Source of the DNA: Parachlamydiaceae bacterium
GTDB lineage: Bacteria; Chlamydiota; Chlamydiia; Chlamydiales; Parachlamydiaceae
Assembly: GCA_013816265.1 (NCBI GenBank)
Contig: JACDES010000016.1
Coordinates: forward strand, 1 to 36,178
Length of the DNA stretch: 36,178 nt
Direction of reading: 5' to 3'
Below are positions 8,937 to 17,498 of the stretch, piece after piece. The notes below the pieces were generated by a model. That model made no database searches and was not told where the DNA came from. It was given only the letters and a program-made list of their open reading frames with translations. Both the position numbers and the translations under genes were made by a program. Numbering within the stretch: position 1 is the stretch's first letter; each line of letters begins with the position of its first letter.

Positions 8937-9575
8937 TTAAGGAGATAAACGATCGATCTGCCAAACACCCTCATCCAAAACATATTGAAATCGATCATGC
9001 AACCTATTTTCTTGTCCTTGCCAAAATTCAAATCGACTCGGAATAATGCGATATCCTCCCCAATATTCTGGCGGAGGTATTGATTTACCCTCATATTTCT
9101 TTTCTAATTCTTGATATCTTTTTTCCAATATTTCTCGGGATTCTATTATTTGATCCTGTCGTGATGCACTTGATCCCAATTGACTTCCTCTTGGACGAGA
9201 AGCAAAATAACCACTCGTTTCCTCTTTTGATACAAGTTCTGCAATCCCTTCAATGGTGATTTGTCTTGTCATCTCCAACCACAAAAATGTTACTGAGACT
9301 AATGGGTTTTGACCGATTTCTTTGGCTTTTCTGCTTTCAATATTTGTAAAAAAAATAAATCCACCATTTTCAACGCCTTTCAAAAGAACTGTACGTGTAG
9401 ATGGCTTGCCCTCAGCGGTTGCTGTCGCCAACACCATCGCATTAGGTTCCATCACCCCAACCCTCTTCGCTTCCTCAAACCATTTCACAAACTGATCAAA
9501 GGGGTTAGGAGCTAAATCATCCCTTGAAAAGGGTTGATATTGATACTCTCTTCTCAATTGCTTTAAATTTAACAT
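8937..9575 (-). CDS. pdxH: Pyridoxamine/pyridoxine 5'-phosphate oxidase PdxH
   Basis: A 212-residue FMN-dependent oxidase converting pyridoxine or pyridoxamine 5'-phosphate to pyridoxal 5'-phosphate. Family landmarks are present along its length: MLNLKQLRREY at the N-terminus, AMVLATATAEGKPSTRTVLL in the FMN-binding barrel, SRPRGSQLGSSASRQ, and the substrate-binding C-terminal FWQGQENRLHDR. The length is close to the usual ~215-220, so it is intact. Because PdxST in the same window already gives pyridoxal phosphate directly, PdxH most likely works in salvage. Upstream, 82 bases separate it from the divergent pgk gene; I see no strong ribosome binding site before its ATG. It is convergent with the papain-fold gene. 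Confidence 0.96.
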   Translation of the reverse strand: MLNLKQLRREYQYQPFSRDDLAPNPFDQFVKWFEEAKRVGVMEPNAMVLATATAEGKPSTRTVLLKGVENGGFIFFTNIESRKAKEIGQNPLVSVTFLWLEMTRQITIEGIAELVSKEETSGYFASRPRGSQLGSSASRQDQIIESREILEKRYQELEKKYEGKSIPPPEYWGGYRIIPSRFEFWQGQENRLHDRFQYVLDEGVWQIDRLSP

Positions 9576-9597
9576 CGTATTAATTACTCAATTATTC

Positions 9598-9626
9598 TTG
9601 ACTTGGGTTTGTTCTTAAGCTATCAA
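9598..9626 (+). promoter_or_regulatory. Candidate pgk promoter
   Basis: TTGACT (9598-9603) and TATCAA (9621-9626) are spaced by 17 bases, about 30 bases upstream of the pgk ATG. The -35 is strong and the -10 is moderate. AAGGA at 9649-9653 is the ribosome binding site. Confidence 0.5.
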
Positions 9627-9657
9627 TAAATTCAAAGGTATAGCAAAGAAGGAATTT

Positions 9658-10857
9658 ATGGAAAAGTTATCAATAAAAGATGTAGATCTCAATGGAAAGA
9701 AAGTTTTAATTAGAGTCGATTTCAACGTCCCTCTAGAAAAAGGCAAAATTATTGATGACACCCGTATACGCGCGTCTATCCCTACAATACAATATGCACT
9801 TGATCATGGAGCCGCTGTTATATTGATGAGTCATTTGGGACGTCCTAATGGCAAACGTTCTCAAGATTTTTCTTTAAAACCTTGCGCTAAACATTTATCT
9901 GATCTGATAAAAAAACCTGTGATAATGGCTTCGGATTGCATTGGACCTGAAGTTGAAAAAATTGCCAAATCGCTTCAGCCTGGTGACATACTAATGCTGG
10001 AAAATCTTCGTTTTCATAAAGGCGAAGAACACCCACTCGAAGAACCCGGACTGGCCAATAGCTTATCTATGCTTGGAGATATCTATGTAGACGATGCTTT
10101 TGGATGTGCCCATCGTTCTCATGCCTCAATCACTTCTCTTGCGCAATTTTTTCCAGGAAAAGCTGCCGCCGGACTACTTATGGAAAAAGAAATCGCCTAT
10201 TTAGGAACGCATCTTATGAATCCAACACGCCCATTTTGTGCTTTACTCGGCGGTGCTAAAATCTCTACAAAATTCAAAGTGATTGAAGCTCTCATGCATA
10301 AAGCTGATGTTCTTTTGATTGGTGGGGCCATGGCAAACACTTTTTTTAAAGCCGAAGAAATACCCATCGGCAACTCCCTTTTTGAACCCGATTTTATTAC
10401 AGTTGCACGACAAATATTGGACGTTAGCACTCAGTCAAAAGCACGTATAATATTGCCAATAGATGTTGTTATCGCTCGCAAAATTGATTCAGATAAAGAT
10501 GTAAGGATTATTGATATAAAAACAGGTGTTCCCGAGGGATTTCAAATAGTCGATATCGGCCCTAAAACGGTTCAGAAATTTTCAGACGAATTAAAACAAG
10601 CTGAAACGATATTTTGGAATGGCCCCGTTGGCGTTTATGAATTCCCTACATTTGCTAAGGGGACAAAGGCTATCGCTCAAACCCTAGCTAATATGGATGC
10701 TACCACGATAGTGGGAGGAGGAGATTCCATTGCTGCGTTGGAGGAATCTGGATTAGCAAATCAAATCAGTCATATTTCAACAGGAGGAGGAGCTTCGCTT
10801 GAGTTCATCGAATTAGGAACACTTCCAGGCATAGAAGTATTAACTAATAAAAAATGA
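9658..10857 (+). CDS. pgk: Phosphoglycerate kinase
   Basis: A 399-residue monomeric glycolytic kinase that makes ATP from 1,3-bisphosphoglycerate and ADP. Standard motifs are in order. The N-domain substrate-binding residues are in RVDFNVPLEKG (D21, N23), DDTRIRASIPT (R36) and MSHLGRPNG (H59, R62), followed by LENLRFHKGEE and DAFGCAHRSHAS. The C-domain nucleotide-binding stretch has LLGGAKISTK, GPVGVYEF, GGGDSIAAL and STGGGASLEF. The length is the family norm and no key residue is missing. It has its own promoter candidate and is divergent from pdxH. It belongs to the ATP-yielding lower half of glycolysis, which in this window is complemented by sugar-phosphate import (the UhpC-like gene). 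Confidence 0.98.
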   Translation: MEKLSIKDVDLNGKKVLIRVDFNVPLEKGKIIDDTRIRASIPTIQYALDHGAAVILMSHLGRPNGKRSQDFSLKPCAKHLSDLIKKPVIMASDCIGPEVEKIAKSLQPGDILMLENLRFHKGEEHPLEEPGLANSLSMLGDIYVDDAFGCAHRSHASITSLAQFFPGKAAAGLLMEKEIAYLGTHLMNPTRPFCALLGGAKISTKFKVIEALMHKADVLLIGGAMANTFFKAEEIPIGNSLFEPDFITVARQILDVSTQSKARIILPIDVVIARKIDSDKDVRIIDIKTGVPEGFQIVDIGPKTVQKFSDELKQAETIFWNGPVGVYEFPTFAKGTKAIAQTLANMDATTIVGGGDSIAALEESGLANQISHISTGGGASLEFIELGTLPGIEVLTNKK

Positions 10858-11268
10858 CAATTAAACACATATTACACGTTGATTTAGTAAATAATTAATT
10901 TAAATTTTTAATATATGTTGTGTTTATATACGCTAATAGTTATAATATTAGTACAACAACAAATTTTTAATTTGAATTAAAAAGAAAATGAACGTCTTAG
11001 AAAAAGATCTTGCTTAAATTGCGTAAAAAAGTTTACACTTTTGCTTCAAGATTTTAAAAATGCCCTTACATTGAGGAATATGCAGGCTGAATCACAAAAT
11101 CACCTTAAATACTCAACAATCCCCACTACTACTTCCATTTGCCGTTCGATAAACTGTCATTGTTTAGCGCATTTTTTAAGTTTAATACATTTTTTGTTAG
11201 GGATGTCTTTATTTACATTTAATCTGAGTTTTACAAAAACTTAGGTTTTAAGGGAAAAGGTTTTGTGC
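10858..11268. promoter_or_regulatory. Long AT-rich leader upstream of the first NTT gene
   Basis: This 411-base spacer has no credible gene; a 67-codon frame inside it lacks a ribosome binding site and any coding character. TTGTGT (10918-10923) and TATAAT (10941-10946) with 17-base spacing form the best promoter, which would give a leader of about 310 bases. A weaker alternative is TTGCTT (11010-11015) with TACACT (11034-11039). I see no recognisable riboswitch. Confidence 0.4.
10918..10946 (+). promoter_or_regulatory. Candidate promoter for NTT copy 1
   Basis: TTGTGT and a perfect TATAAT are 17 bases apart. It lies about 320 bases upstream of the start codon, so it implies a long untranslated leader unless another promoter is used. 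Confidence 0.4.
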
Positions 11269-12906
11269 ATGTCTGCTGAGAACCCATCAAATGCCCGAGA
11301 GTTTGGACCGTGGCGGACCTATTTATGGCCCGTTCATCGCTATGAGCTCAAAAAGCTCATTCCAATGTTGTTAATCTTTTTCTTCATCTCTTTTGATTAC
11401 AACGTTTTAAGAACCTTAAAAGATTCACTGTTAATTACAGCCAAATCATCTGGAGCGGAAGTCATCCCATTCGTCAAAGTGTGGGCAATGTTTCCAGGAG
11501 CTGTTTTAATGACCCTCCTCTTTACATGGCTGTCAAATAGAATGTCCCGCGAAAGAGTTTTCTATATTATTTTTTCTATTTTTCTCTCTTATTTCTTTAT
11601 ATTCACTTTTATTCTTTATCCATTCCGCGATATCATCCACCCACACGCAACCGCTGATATGATGGAAGGAATTTTGCCAATAGGCGCCAAAGGATTAGTC
11701 GCCATGTTCCGCTACTGGAGCTTTACGATTTTTTATGTGATGTCAGAATTATGGGGAAATATCATTTTATTCGTCCTATTTTGGGGATTTGCTAATCAAG
11801 TGACAAAGATGGGTGAAGCAAAACGATTCTATGGTTTATTTGGAGTCGGTGCCAACTTTTCAGGAATTTTTGCCGGTCAGGCATCTGTTTTTTGCTGCAA
11901 TTATACTCGCAATGGAGGATTTTTCCCCATTGGCGCTGATGCTTGGCATCAATCATTAGTCATGATCGTATCACTCGTGTTAATTGGTGGATTTATCTCA
12001 ATAGCACTATTTCGCTGGATGAACAAAGAGGTCTTGACTGACCCCCGCTATTATGATCCAAGTTCGGTAAAAACTGAAGGGGAAGTAAAAGGCAAACTAT
12101 CTCTCAAACAAAGTTTTTCTGTTCTCCTTCGCTCAAGATATCTTCTGTGTATTGCTATCATCGTTATCTCTTATAATTTGATTATCAACCTAACTGAAGT
12201 CATTTGGAAACATCAAGTTAAAGAACTCTATCCTGATCCCAATGATTATACTTTATACATGAATCATATCGTTTCGATCATTGGACTTATCGCCACATTT
12301 ACTTCGTTATTCATCTCTGGAAATGCGATTAGAAAAGGAGGATGGACCTTTACTGCAATGATAACCCCTGCAATATTGTTAATCACAAGTATTGGTTTCT
12401 TCAGCTTCTTTTTCTTAAAAACAACGGCTCCTGATCTTGTGGTCGCCTTGTTAGGAACAACGCCTCTCATGATCGTCGTATTTTTTGGATCCTCCCAAAA
12501 TATTTTAAGTAGGGCTGCAAAATACTCAGTTTTCGATGCGACTAAGGAAATGGCTTTTGTTCCTTTGAATCCAGAAAAGAAACTGGTTGGAAAAGCGGCA
12601 ATCGATGGCGTGTGTTCGCGCTTAGGAAAATCGGGTGGGTCGGTGATTCACCAAAGCTTACTTTTATTCTTCTCGACCCTTACTGCCAGCGCCCCTTATG
12701 TCGGAGCTGCCTTACTTGTCGTGACCGTTATATGGATGATCGCAATTCGTGCTCTTGGCAAGGAATTTAATGCATTGACAACTCCAGGCGCTGAAAAATT
12801 AGCTGAAAATGAAAATAGTGAATCGGAGTCACAATTAATTCCGATTAGACAAAATTTGAACGTATTGAATGAACATTCAATACTAAAAGAGCAACAAGCT
12901 GTATAA
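11269..12906 (+). CDS. ntt: Nucleotide transporter, NTT (ATP/ADP translocase) family, copy 1
   Basis: A 545-residue inner-membrane carrier of the NTT/TlcA family, found in chlamydiae, rickettsiae and plastids. These carriers exchange host ATP for ADP or import other nucleotides. Around eleven to twelve hydrophobic segments run along the protein. Family signatures include WPVHRYELKKLIPML near the N-terminus, SGAEVIPFVKVW, MSELWGNIILFVLFWGFANQ, FDATKEMAFVPL and GKAAIDGVCSRLGKSGG. I chose the ATG at 11269 because AGG at 11258-11260 lies 8 bases upstream; an in-frame TTG at 11263 is too close to that site. The hydrophilic ~45-residue tail is not conserved. It is followed by a terminator and a second NTT gene. 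Which nucleotide it carries cannot be told here, because this lineage has several paralogues with different specificities. Confidence 0.95.
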   Translation: MSAENPSNAREFGPWRTYLWPVHRYELKKLIPMLLIFFFISFDYNVLRTLKDSLLITAKSSGAEVIPFVKVWAMFPGAVLMTLLFTWLSNRMSRERVFYIIFSIFLSYFFIFTFILYPFRDIIHPHATADMMEGILPIGAKGLVAMFRYWSFTIFYVMSELWGNIILFVLFWGFANQVTKMGEAKRFYGLFGVGANFSGIFAGQASVFCCNYTRNGGFFPIGADAWHQSLVMIVSLVLIGGFISIALFRWMNKEVLTDPRYYDPSSVKTEGEVKGKLSLKQSFSVLLRSRYLLCIAIIVISYNLIINLTEVIWKHQVKELYPDPNDYTLYMNHIVSIIGLIATFTSLFISGNAIRKGGWTFTAMITPAILLITSIGFFSFFFLKTTAPDLVVALLGTTPLMIVVFFGSSQNILSRAAKYSVFDATKEMAFVPLNPEKKLVGKAAIDGVCSRLGKSGGSVIHQSLLLFFSTLTASAPYVGAALLVVTVIWMIAIRALGKEFNALTTPGAEKLAENENSESESQLIPIRQNLNVLNEHSILKEQQAV

Positions 12907-12911
12907 TTTAT

Positions 12912-12966
12912 AAAGGCACTTTGACAATTATTATTGATTTTGTCAAAAGTGCCTTTATTTATTTTT
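12912..12966 (+). terminator. Rho-independent terminator after NTT copy 1
   Basis: AAAGGCACTTTGACAA (12912-12927) pairs with TTGTCAAAAGTGCCTTT (12940-12956), with one bulged base and a 12-base loop. It is followed by the T-rich ATTTATTTTTT. It begins 5 bases after the NTT stop codon, so most transcripts should end before the second carrier gene. Confidence 0.85.
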
Positions 12967-12982
12967 TAAACTATCAATTTAG

Positions 12983-13011
12983 TTGATTTTTTAAATTAAT
13001 TATGATATAAT
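12983..13011 (+). promoter_or_regulatory. Strong promoter candidate for NTT copy 2
   Basis: TTGATT (12983-12988), 17 bases, then TATAAT (13006-13011) preceded by TGA (an extended -10). It lies between the terminator of copy 1 and the ATG of copy 2 at 13049. The extended -10 TGATATAAT recurs upstream of the Sel1 gene. Confidence 0.65.
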
Positions 13012-13048
13012 TTTGTATTAACTAAGTTATTGTAAAAAAGGATTTTAA

Positions 13049-14605
13049 ATGTCTTTTTCTGAAACTGGTTTTAATAAATGGCGAGCATTTTTTTGGCCCA
13101 TCCATCGAGATGAGACCATAAAGATAGTCCCTATGATGATGATGCTGTTTTTTATTTGTTTTAACTACACAATATTACGAAATGTCAAAGATACCGTAGT
13201 TGTGACAGCTCAACATTCGGGCGCTGAAGTCATCCCATTTATTAAAGTTTGGGCCTTATTACCAATGGCTGTATTATTGACAGTTATTTTTAGCAAGCTA
13301 TCCAATCGTTTCAGTCAAGAAAAAGTCTTTTATATAATGATCACAGGATTTCTCATCTTTTTTGGTCTGTTTACCTTTGTCTTTTATCCATTGCAAGATA
13401 TTTTGCATCCCAATCAATTATCAGATTACCTAGAGACGGTGTTACCGAGTGGATTGAAAGGCTTAATCGCCATGTTTCGTAATTGGACTTTTACAATTTT
13501 TTACGTGATGAGTGAACTTTGGGGAAGTATTATTTTAAGCGTACTTTTCTGGGGCTTTGCCAACGAGATCACAAAAATTACTGAAGCACGTCGCTTTTAC
13601 GGAATGCTTGGCGTGATCGCGAGTACATCAGGAAGTGTTGCAGGGCTAACAGCCAATTTTATCACCGAAGGTCATAACTGGGAACAATCTCTTAATATCC
13701 TCGTAAGTGCTATTATCTGTTGTGGATGTATCACAATGGTAATTTTTCGCTGGATGAATAAAAAAGTATTAAATAATCCAAACTACAAAGACTTACATCA
13801 ATCGAATTATGACGCGAAAGAAGGGAAACAAAAACTATCAATACGCGAAAGCTTTTCATTCCTCTCTAATTCGAAGTATTTAATTTGCATTGCAGCAATC
13901 GTTGTCTCTTACAATCTCGTGATCAACTTAGTCGAAATTGTTTGGAAAGATCAGTTACGTCAAGTGTATTCATCTCCAATGGCTTATAACACTTACATGA
14001 ACAACATGGCTGTTCCTGTTGGAATTATCGCCACACTTGCCTCACTATTTATGCCTAAATTAATGTCTAGATTTGGTTGGACGCGCACTGCACTCATTAC
14101 TCCAGTTATTATGTTGATAACAAGCTGCGGTTTTTTTGCTTTCATGCTATTCAGATACGATCTAACAGGACCTGTTTTAGCCCTAACAGGAACAACACCT
14201 TTAGTGATTGCGGTTTTCTTTGGTGCTTCACAAGTCTGTATGAGCAAAGCTTGTAAATTTTCTGTATTTGATGCTACAAAAGAAATGGCCTTTATCCCTC
14301 TTGGACATGAGTGCAAGTTAAAAGGTAAAGCGGCTATTGATGGTGTTGGATCTCGCTTAGGAAAGTCTGGGGGCTCGATCATCCATCAAACTTTACTCAT
14401 TTTCTTTACGACTGTTAGCTCAAGCGCCCCTTATGTGGCAGTGATAATTATAGCTGTTATCGCAGGCTGGTCTGTTGCGGTTCGCTCCTTAGGAAAGCAA
14501 TTTAAGGCTATTGTGGGTGAAAAAGATAGAGAAGAAATTGGTGAACTTGAAGTCAACTTAGACAGCACTGCCACCAGTACTTCTCTGCAAAAAGCAAACA
14601 GCTAA
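13049..14605 (+). CDS. ntt: Nucleotide transporter, NTT (ATP/ADP translocase) family, copy 2
   Basis: A 518-residue paralogue of the preceding carrier, similar along its whole length and from memory closer to the chlamydial Npt1/NTT1 type. Shared signatures are WPIHRDETIKIVPM, SGAEVIPFIKVWALLP, MSELWGSIILSVLFWGFANE, TKITEARRFYG, FDATKEMAFIPL and GKAAIDGVGSRLGKSGG. It spans the inner membrane with about eleven to twelve segments and would move host nucleotides, most likely ATP/ADP exchange, but substrate is not proven by sequence. It lacks an insertion of about 12 residues (CCNYTRNGGFFP region) that copy 1 has in the loop after the TKMGEAKRFYGLFG segment. It has its own promoter and an AAGGA ribosome binding site, so it is controlled separately from copy 1. 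A palindromic repeat follows the stop. Confidence 0.95.
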   Translation: MSFSETGFNKWRAFFWPIHRDETIKIVPMMMMLFFICFNYTILRNVKDTVVVTAQHSGAEVIPFIKVWALLPMAVLLTVIFSKLSNRFSQEKVFYIMITGFLIFFGLFTFVFYPLQDILHPNQLSDYLETVLPSGLKGLIAMFRNWTFTIFYVMSELWGSIILSVLFWGFANEITKITEARRFYGMLGVIASTSGSVAGLTANFITEGHNWEQSLNILVSAIICCGCITMVIFRWMNKKVLNNPNYKDLHQSNYDAKEGKQKLSIRESFSFLSNSKYLICIAAIVVSYNLVINLVEIVWKDQLRQVYSSPMAYNTYMNNMAVPVGIIATLASLFMPKLMSRFGWTRTALITPVIMLITSCGFFAFMLFRYDLTGPVLALTGTTPLVIAVFFGASQVCMSKACKFSVFDATKEMAFIPLGHECKLKGKAAIDGVGSRLGKSGGSIIHQTLLIFFTTVSSSAPYVAVIIIAVIAGWSVAVRSLGKQFKAIVGEKDREEIGELEVNLDSTATSTSLQKANS

Positions 14606-15033
14606 GTTTCACATAATGAAGACGAATAAAAATTGAAAAACACATAAAAGAAACAATTTTCTTTAAGGTTCATTAGTTCATAACACCTATCCAAAAGTGG
14701 CGCTTCAAACAAAGCGAAAGAGGACTTTCGCACTCCAAACGCTTCGCGTAAAATTAGAAAATCCTTATCCTCAAAGCTTCGCAAAGCGTTTGGAGTGCGA
14801 AAGTCCTCTTTCGCTTTGTTAGAAACCGCCTTCTCAGGATAAGTTCTCCTTCATCAATTAACTTTTTCTAATTTTGACAGCTTGTTAATGACTTTCGTTT
14901 TCCAAATGGAATATTTTTACGATAGAGTTTTATAAAGCTTGCATATTACTTTAATTGATGCTACAAATTTCACTTGAGGCTAGGGTAAAAATAACTTTTA
15001 CCCCAAGCTGATAAAGCATTTTATTTAAGAGAT
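14606..15033. other. Intergenic region with hairpin repeat
   Basis: This 428-base spacer has no gene. It contains the first copy of the long hairpin repeat (14708-14820) with loosely self-complementary flanks. At 14865-14881 it holds a one-mismatch copy of the 17-base word TTTCTTATTTTGACAGC shared with the second repeat family. The last ~100 bases lead into the 236-aa gene. Confidence 0.75.
14708..14820. repeat. Long hairpin repeat, copy 1 (perfect 37-bp arms)
   Basis: The left arm 14708-14744 (starts AACAAAGCGAAAGAGG) is the exact reverse complement of 14784-14820, with a 39-base loop. Further weak pairing (CGCG/CGCA) extends the stem inward. The same arms occur at 20301-20416 and 26530-26651. 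It lies 102 bases downstream of NTT copy 2 and could also stop transcription in either direction, although it lacks a pure T-tract. Confidence 0.95.
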
Positions 15034-15744
15034 ATGAATATGACACTATTAAATTTTATCCCGTCTATAGAATCACTCACTGCTAATGTAAAATTTTATT
15101 TCAGTTCCGAATATATTTACTACAGAAGCTATAAAACCAAAAATTTAATTTATGCTTTAAGCTCTTCCATCTTTTGTTACAATTATTATAAAGGGCACTA
15201 TTCCCAAGCAATTTATGGAAAAAATTATCTCAATAGTTTAACAAATATTTCTCCATGGGTGACTTTACCCCTTTATGTAAAAACTATTCAGGTAATACGA
15301 AGTGGTGAGATCTTTGAAAAGAATAGATATGCAATCGTTGGGACTTTTTTTAAAGCAGCAAGTTACACGATTGGATATTCTGCAAGAATTTATGAGTTCA
15401 GCGTTTGCTATTTCAAAAACATAAATAAAAACGATGTCTTGTATACTAAAGAATTAAAGAAATGTAAAAACATCACTCAGTGTGTATACCTGAGCACCTT
15501 GTCAATTGAAAAAATACAACACTTATATCACCATAAAGAAAGTAGAACTGTCTTAAATGTTGCAAAATTAATTGTCACACTCAGTTTAAATGCATTATTG
15601 GCAGCATGTGTTCTCGAGACGAAAACTTTTCGAACTGCATCGGAAATCGTTCTTAACATCTCAACTGTTACAACATTTGCAATCGATCACTTGAGCTTTT
15701 TGTTTAAAGAAAAAAAGCCAAAACAAATATTAACGAAAGTTTGA
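15034..15744 (+). CDS. Unrecognised protein (236 aa), possibly membrane-associated
   Basis: I do not recognise this protein. It is 236 residues, rich in Tyr, Lys, Ser and Ile, with an aromatic N-terminal third (YIYYRSYKTKNLIY). Hydrophobic stretches lie at about residues 43-52, 103-120 and, most clearly, 178-195 (AKLIVTLSLNALLAACVL) and 205-225. Two adjacent hydrophobic segments separated by a short polar hinge near the C-terminus are reminiscent of chlamydial inclusion-membrane proteins, but this is weak. The start has AAGAG upstream, and a second in-frame ATG lies two codons later. It ends with zero bases between its stop and that of the convergent CDP-alcohol phosphatidyltransferase gene. 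Its codon use and AT content match the neighbours. Confidence 0.75.
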   Translation: MNMTLLNFIPSIESLTANVKFYFSSEYIYYRSYKTKNLIYALSSSIFCYNYYKGHYSQAIYGKNYLNSLTNISPWVTLPLYVKTIQVIRSGEIFEKNRYAIVGTFFKAASYTIGYSARIYEFSVCYFKNINKNDVLYTKELKKCKNITQCVYLSTLSIEKIQHLYHHKESRTVLNVAKLIVTLSLNALLAACVLETKTFRTASEIVLNISTVTTFAIDHLSFLFKEKKPKQILTKV

Positions 15745-16269
15745 TCAAATTTTGGATTTTCTAGCTAATTTCAATTTATGTTCTATAACACAAAGCTCTA
15801 TTAACGCGACCACCCCGACAAAAATAAAACAAAAATAAACTAAGTTTGAAACTCCCATATTCAATGTCAGAGCGATTAATGTAAAAAATTGCATCGTAGT
15901 CGCTACCTTACCTGCCCAAATAGATCTAAATTTAAAAAAGGACCAAGACCCTTTAATTGTGATATAAAACCCAAAAATCAAAACCGCAAAATCACGAGAA
16001 ATTAGCGTCAAAGACTGCCAAACCGCTAATCGTCCTTCTCCAATAAAAATGGCCAGAATAAAAATAACAAAAAATTTATCCATCAAAGGATCAATAGTAG
16101 CCCCAAAAGAACTTGTCATACGCCAACGTCTCGCTAAATAGCCATCAAGGCTATCTGTAATCATCGCTAACACGATCGATATCGTACGAAGTAAAACACT
16201 ATCCGATAAAAACAAAAGAGCTAAAAACCCCCTTGAAATCGATAATAAATTCGATGGTGTTGCAATCAT
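15745..16269 (-). CDS. CDP-alcohol phosphatidyltransferase (PgsA-like)
   Basis: A 174-residue integral membrane enzyme of phospholipid synthesis. The family signature D-xx-DG-xx-AR-x8-G-xxx-D-xxx-D is perfect: D39, D42, G43, A46, R47, G56, D60 and D64. These residues bind two metal ions and the CDP-diacylglycerol pyrophosphate. Around five to six hydrophobic helices fit the fold. Members transfer a phosphatidyl group to glycerol phosphate, serine or another alcohol; phosphatidylglycerophosphate synthase (PgsA) is the most likely by size, but the acceptor cannot be fixed from these motifs. It starts 12 bases after the PARG-like gene, so the two (and the EEP gene before them) may be cotranscribed on the minus strand, although their functions do not obviously match. 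Confidence 0.9.
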   Translation of the reverse strand: MIATPSNLLSISRGFLALLFLSDSVLLRTISIVLAMITDSLDGYLARRWRMTSSFGATIDPLMDKFFVIFILAIFIGEGRLAVWQSLTLISRDFAVLIFGFYITIKGSWSFFKFRSIWAGKVATTMQFFTLIALTLNMGVSNLVYFCFIFVGVVALIELCVIEHKLKLARKSKI

Positions 16270-16281
16270 ATCGTTACTCTA

Positions 16282-17475
16282 TTAAATAAACAAATTTTGA
16301 GTTTTTGAATTTTTATTAAGTTCTTCACATTCATTAGTGAAAGCTTCAATATTCTTATGATCATTTGGAAAAATATTTAAAATCGCAAAATCAACCCCGG
16401 CAAAACGGCCCTTAAATTCACCATTAAATAACTCACCAAATATACGTGCAATTAATGTAGGTGGATTCTGAAATGCCCCACACCCTAAAGCTCCTAAAAC
16501 AATATGTTGATGTCCCTTAATGGCCATCTCTCGCAACATATTAGCAATTTTTGCCGTTGTTTCTCTCATAAATCTATTATGGAGCACCAAATCAATTATA
16601 TCCAGCTTTCCCTGTAAGGGTAATGCCAAACTTTGCCGATCTGATGAATTCTCTCTTAAATCAAAGGCTGCAACAGCCACAAGAGCAACTTCTAATGGTT
16701 TGTCAAAAAAAGCAAATCCTTCATCAATGCCTTTTCTAATAACCTTTACATGAGGACAATATATTCCACCTTGCACAGGGATTGGATATGATTGCGTTTT
16801 TAATCCTAAAATATGATTTGAACTTCGGCATAAAGCCTCTTCTTGTGCAGGACATCCACTGTCAGCGCCACCACCGGGATGATAGAGATTTGCCATATTA
16901 ATCCCAACAGGATATAGCCCTTCCGCAACACGTTTTAACATAACTTTAAAAGTATCTTCTGCGATGACAGAAAACTTTGTTTGATATGGAGTATTAATTG
17001 GAGCTAGCGTTTCTAATTGATTATAAGTTTCGGTCCCTTTCAGCATAGGATCATTATCAATCATTACAACATTCATTTTTGAATTAATATAGCCATTTTC
17101 ACATGCTATTAATGTTTCGTTAAATATCGCTTTCCTAAATGCATATAAATCTTCATCAATCTTCGGAAAATAACTTTCCTTAATTTTTAAAGACCTGCTG
17201 CCACCCTCAACATTAATATAAACGATGTCTATTCGTCGTCCCTGTAAATTTTCTTGTACATCTGGAGAACGGTAAGCAAAACCAAAAGAAAATATAATTT
17301 TGGAGATCGCCTTAATAACTAATAAAAATTTTTCTATTCCACGTGTCTCGATCGAATAGTCTCCATAATGCATATATAATCTGTTTTCATAGGTCACATC
17401 ATCCAACTTATTTGCATTTTCGAGTGGATGATAATTTGAATTTAATTCAGAAACCGACTTTAAAAAAACGCGCAT
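16282..17475 (-). CDS. PARG-like macrodomain protein (TIGR02452/DUF2263 type)
   Basis: A 397-residue protein whose C-terminal part (about residues 120-375) is a microbial poly(ADP-ribose) glycohydrolase-like domain. The diagnostic PARG signature GGG-x6-8-QEE is complete: G201-G203 followed, after seven residues, by Q211-E212-E213 (HPGGGADSGCPAQEEALC). It lies after NMANLYHP and before the macrodomain motif VLGALGCGAFQNPP (about 326-339), which contacts the ADP-ribose phosphates. Known relatives remove poly(ADP-ribose) from proteins. The first ~115 residues form an extra N-terminal region that I do not recognise; it contains a hydrophobic stretch (LLVIKAISKIIFSFGFAY) that is not a cleavable signal. 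Its start is 23 bases after the stop of the secreted EEP-fold gene. A role on host ADP-ribosylation is attractive but inferred. Confidence 0.88.
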   Translation of the reverse strand: MRVFLKSVSELNSNYHPLENANKLDDVTYENRLYMHYGDYSIETRGIEKFLLVIKAISKIIFSFGFAYRSPDVQENLQGRRIDIVYINVEGGSRSLKIKESYFPKIDEDLYAFRKAIFNETLIACENGYINSKMNVVMIDNDPMLKGTETYNQLETLAPINTPYQTKFSVIAEDTFKVMLKRVAEGLYPVGINMANLYHPGGGADSGCPAQEEALCRSSNHILGLKTQSYPIPVQGGIYCPHVKVIRKGIDEGFAFFDKPLEVALVAVAAFDLRENSSDRQSLALPLQGKLDIIDLVLHNRFMRETTAKIANMLREMAIKGHQHIVLGALGCGAFQNPPTLIARIFGELFNGEFKGRFAGVDFAILNIFPNDHKNIEAFTNECEELNKNSKTQNLFI

Positions 17476-17498
17476 TGTAATCCTTACTTATTAAGAAA

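Noticed and set aside
11041..11244. 67-codon open frame upstream of NTT copy 1
   Set aside because: It starts at a TTG without ribosome binding site, has an erratic composition and lies inside a predicted leader; nothing supports translation.
10918..11262. Riboswitch in the NTT copy 1 leader
   Set aside because: The leader is long, but I found no conserved aptamer core or terminator/antiterminator pair in it.
14602..14784. 60-codon frame on the minus strand through hairpin copy 1
   Set aside because: It is produced by the palindromic repeat and has no neighbours or start signal that support it.
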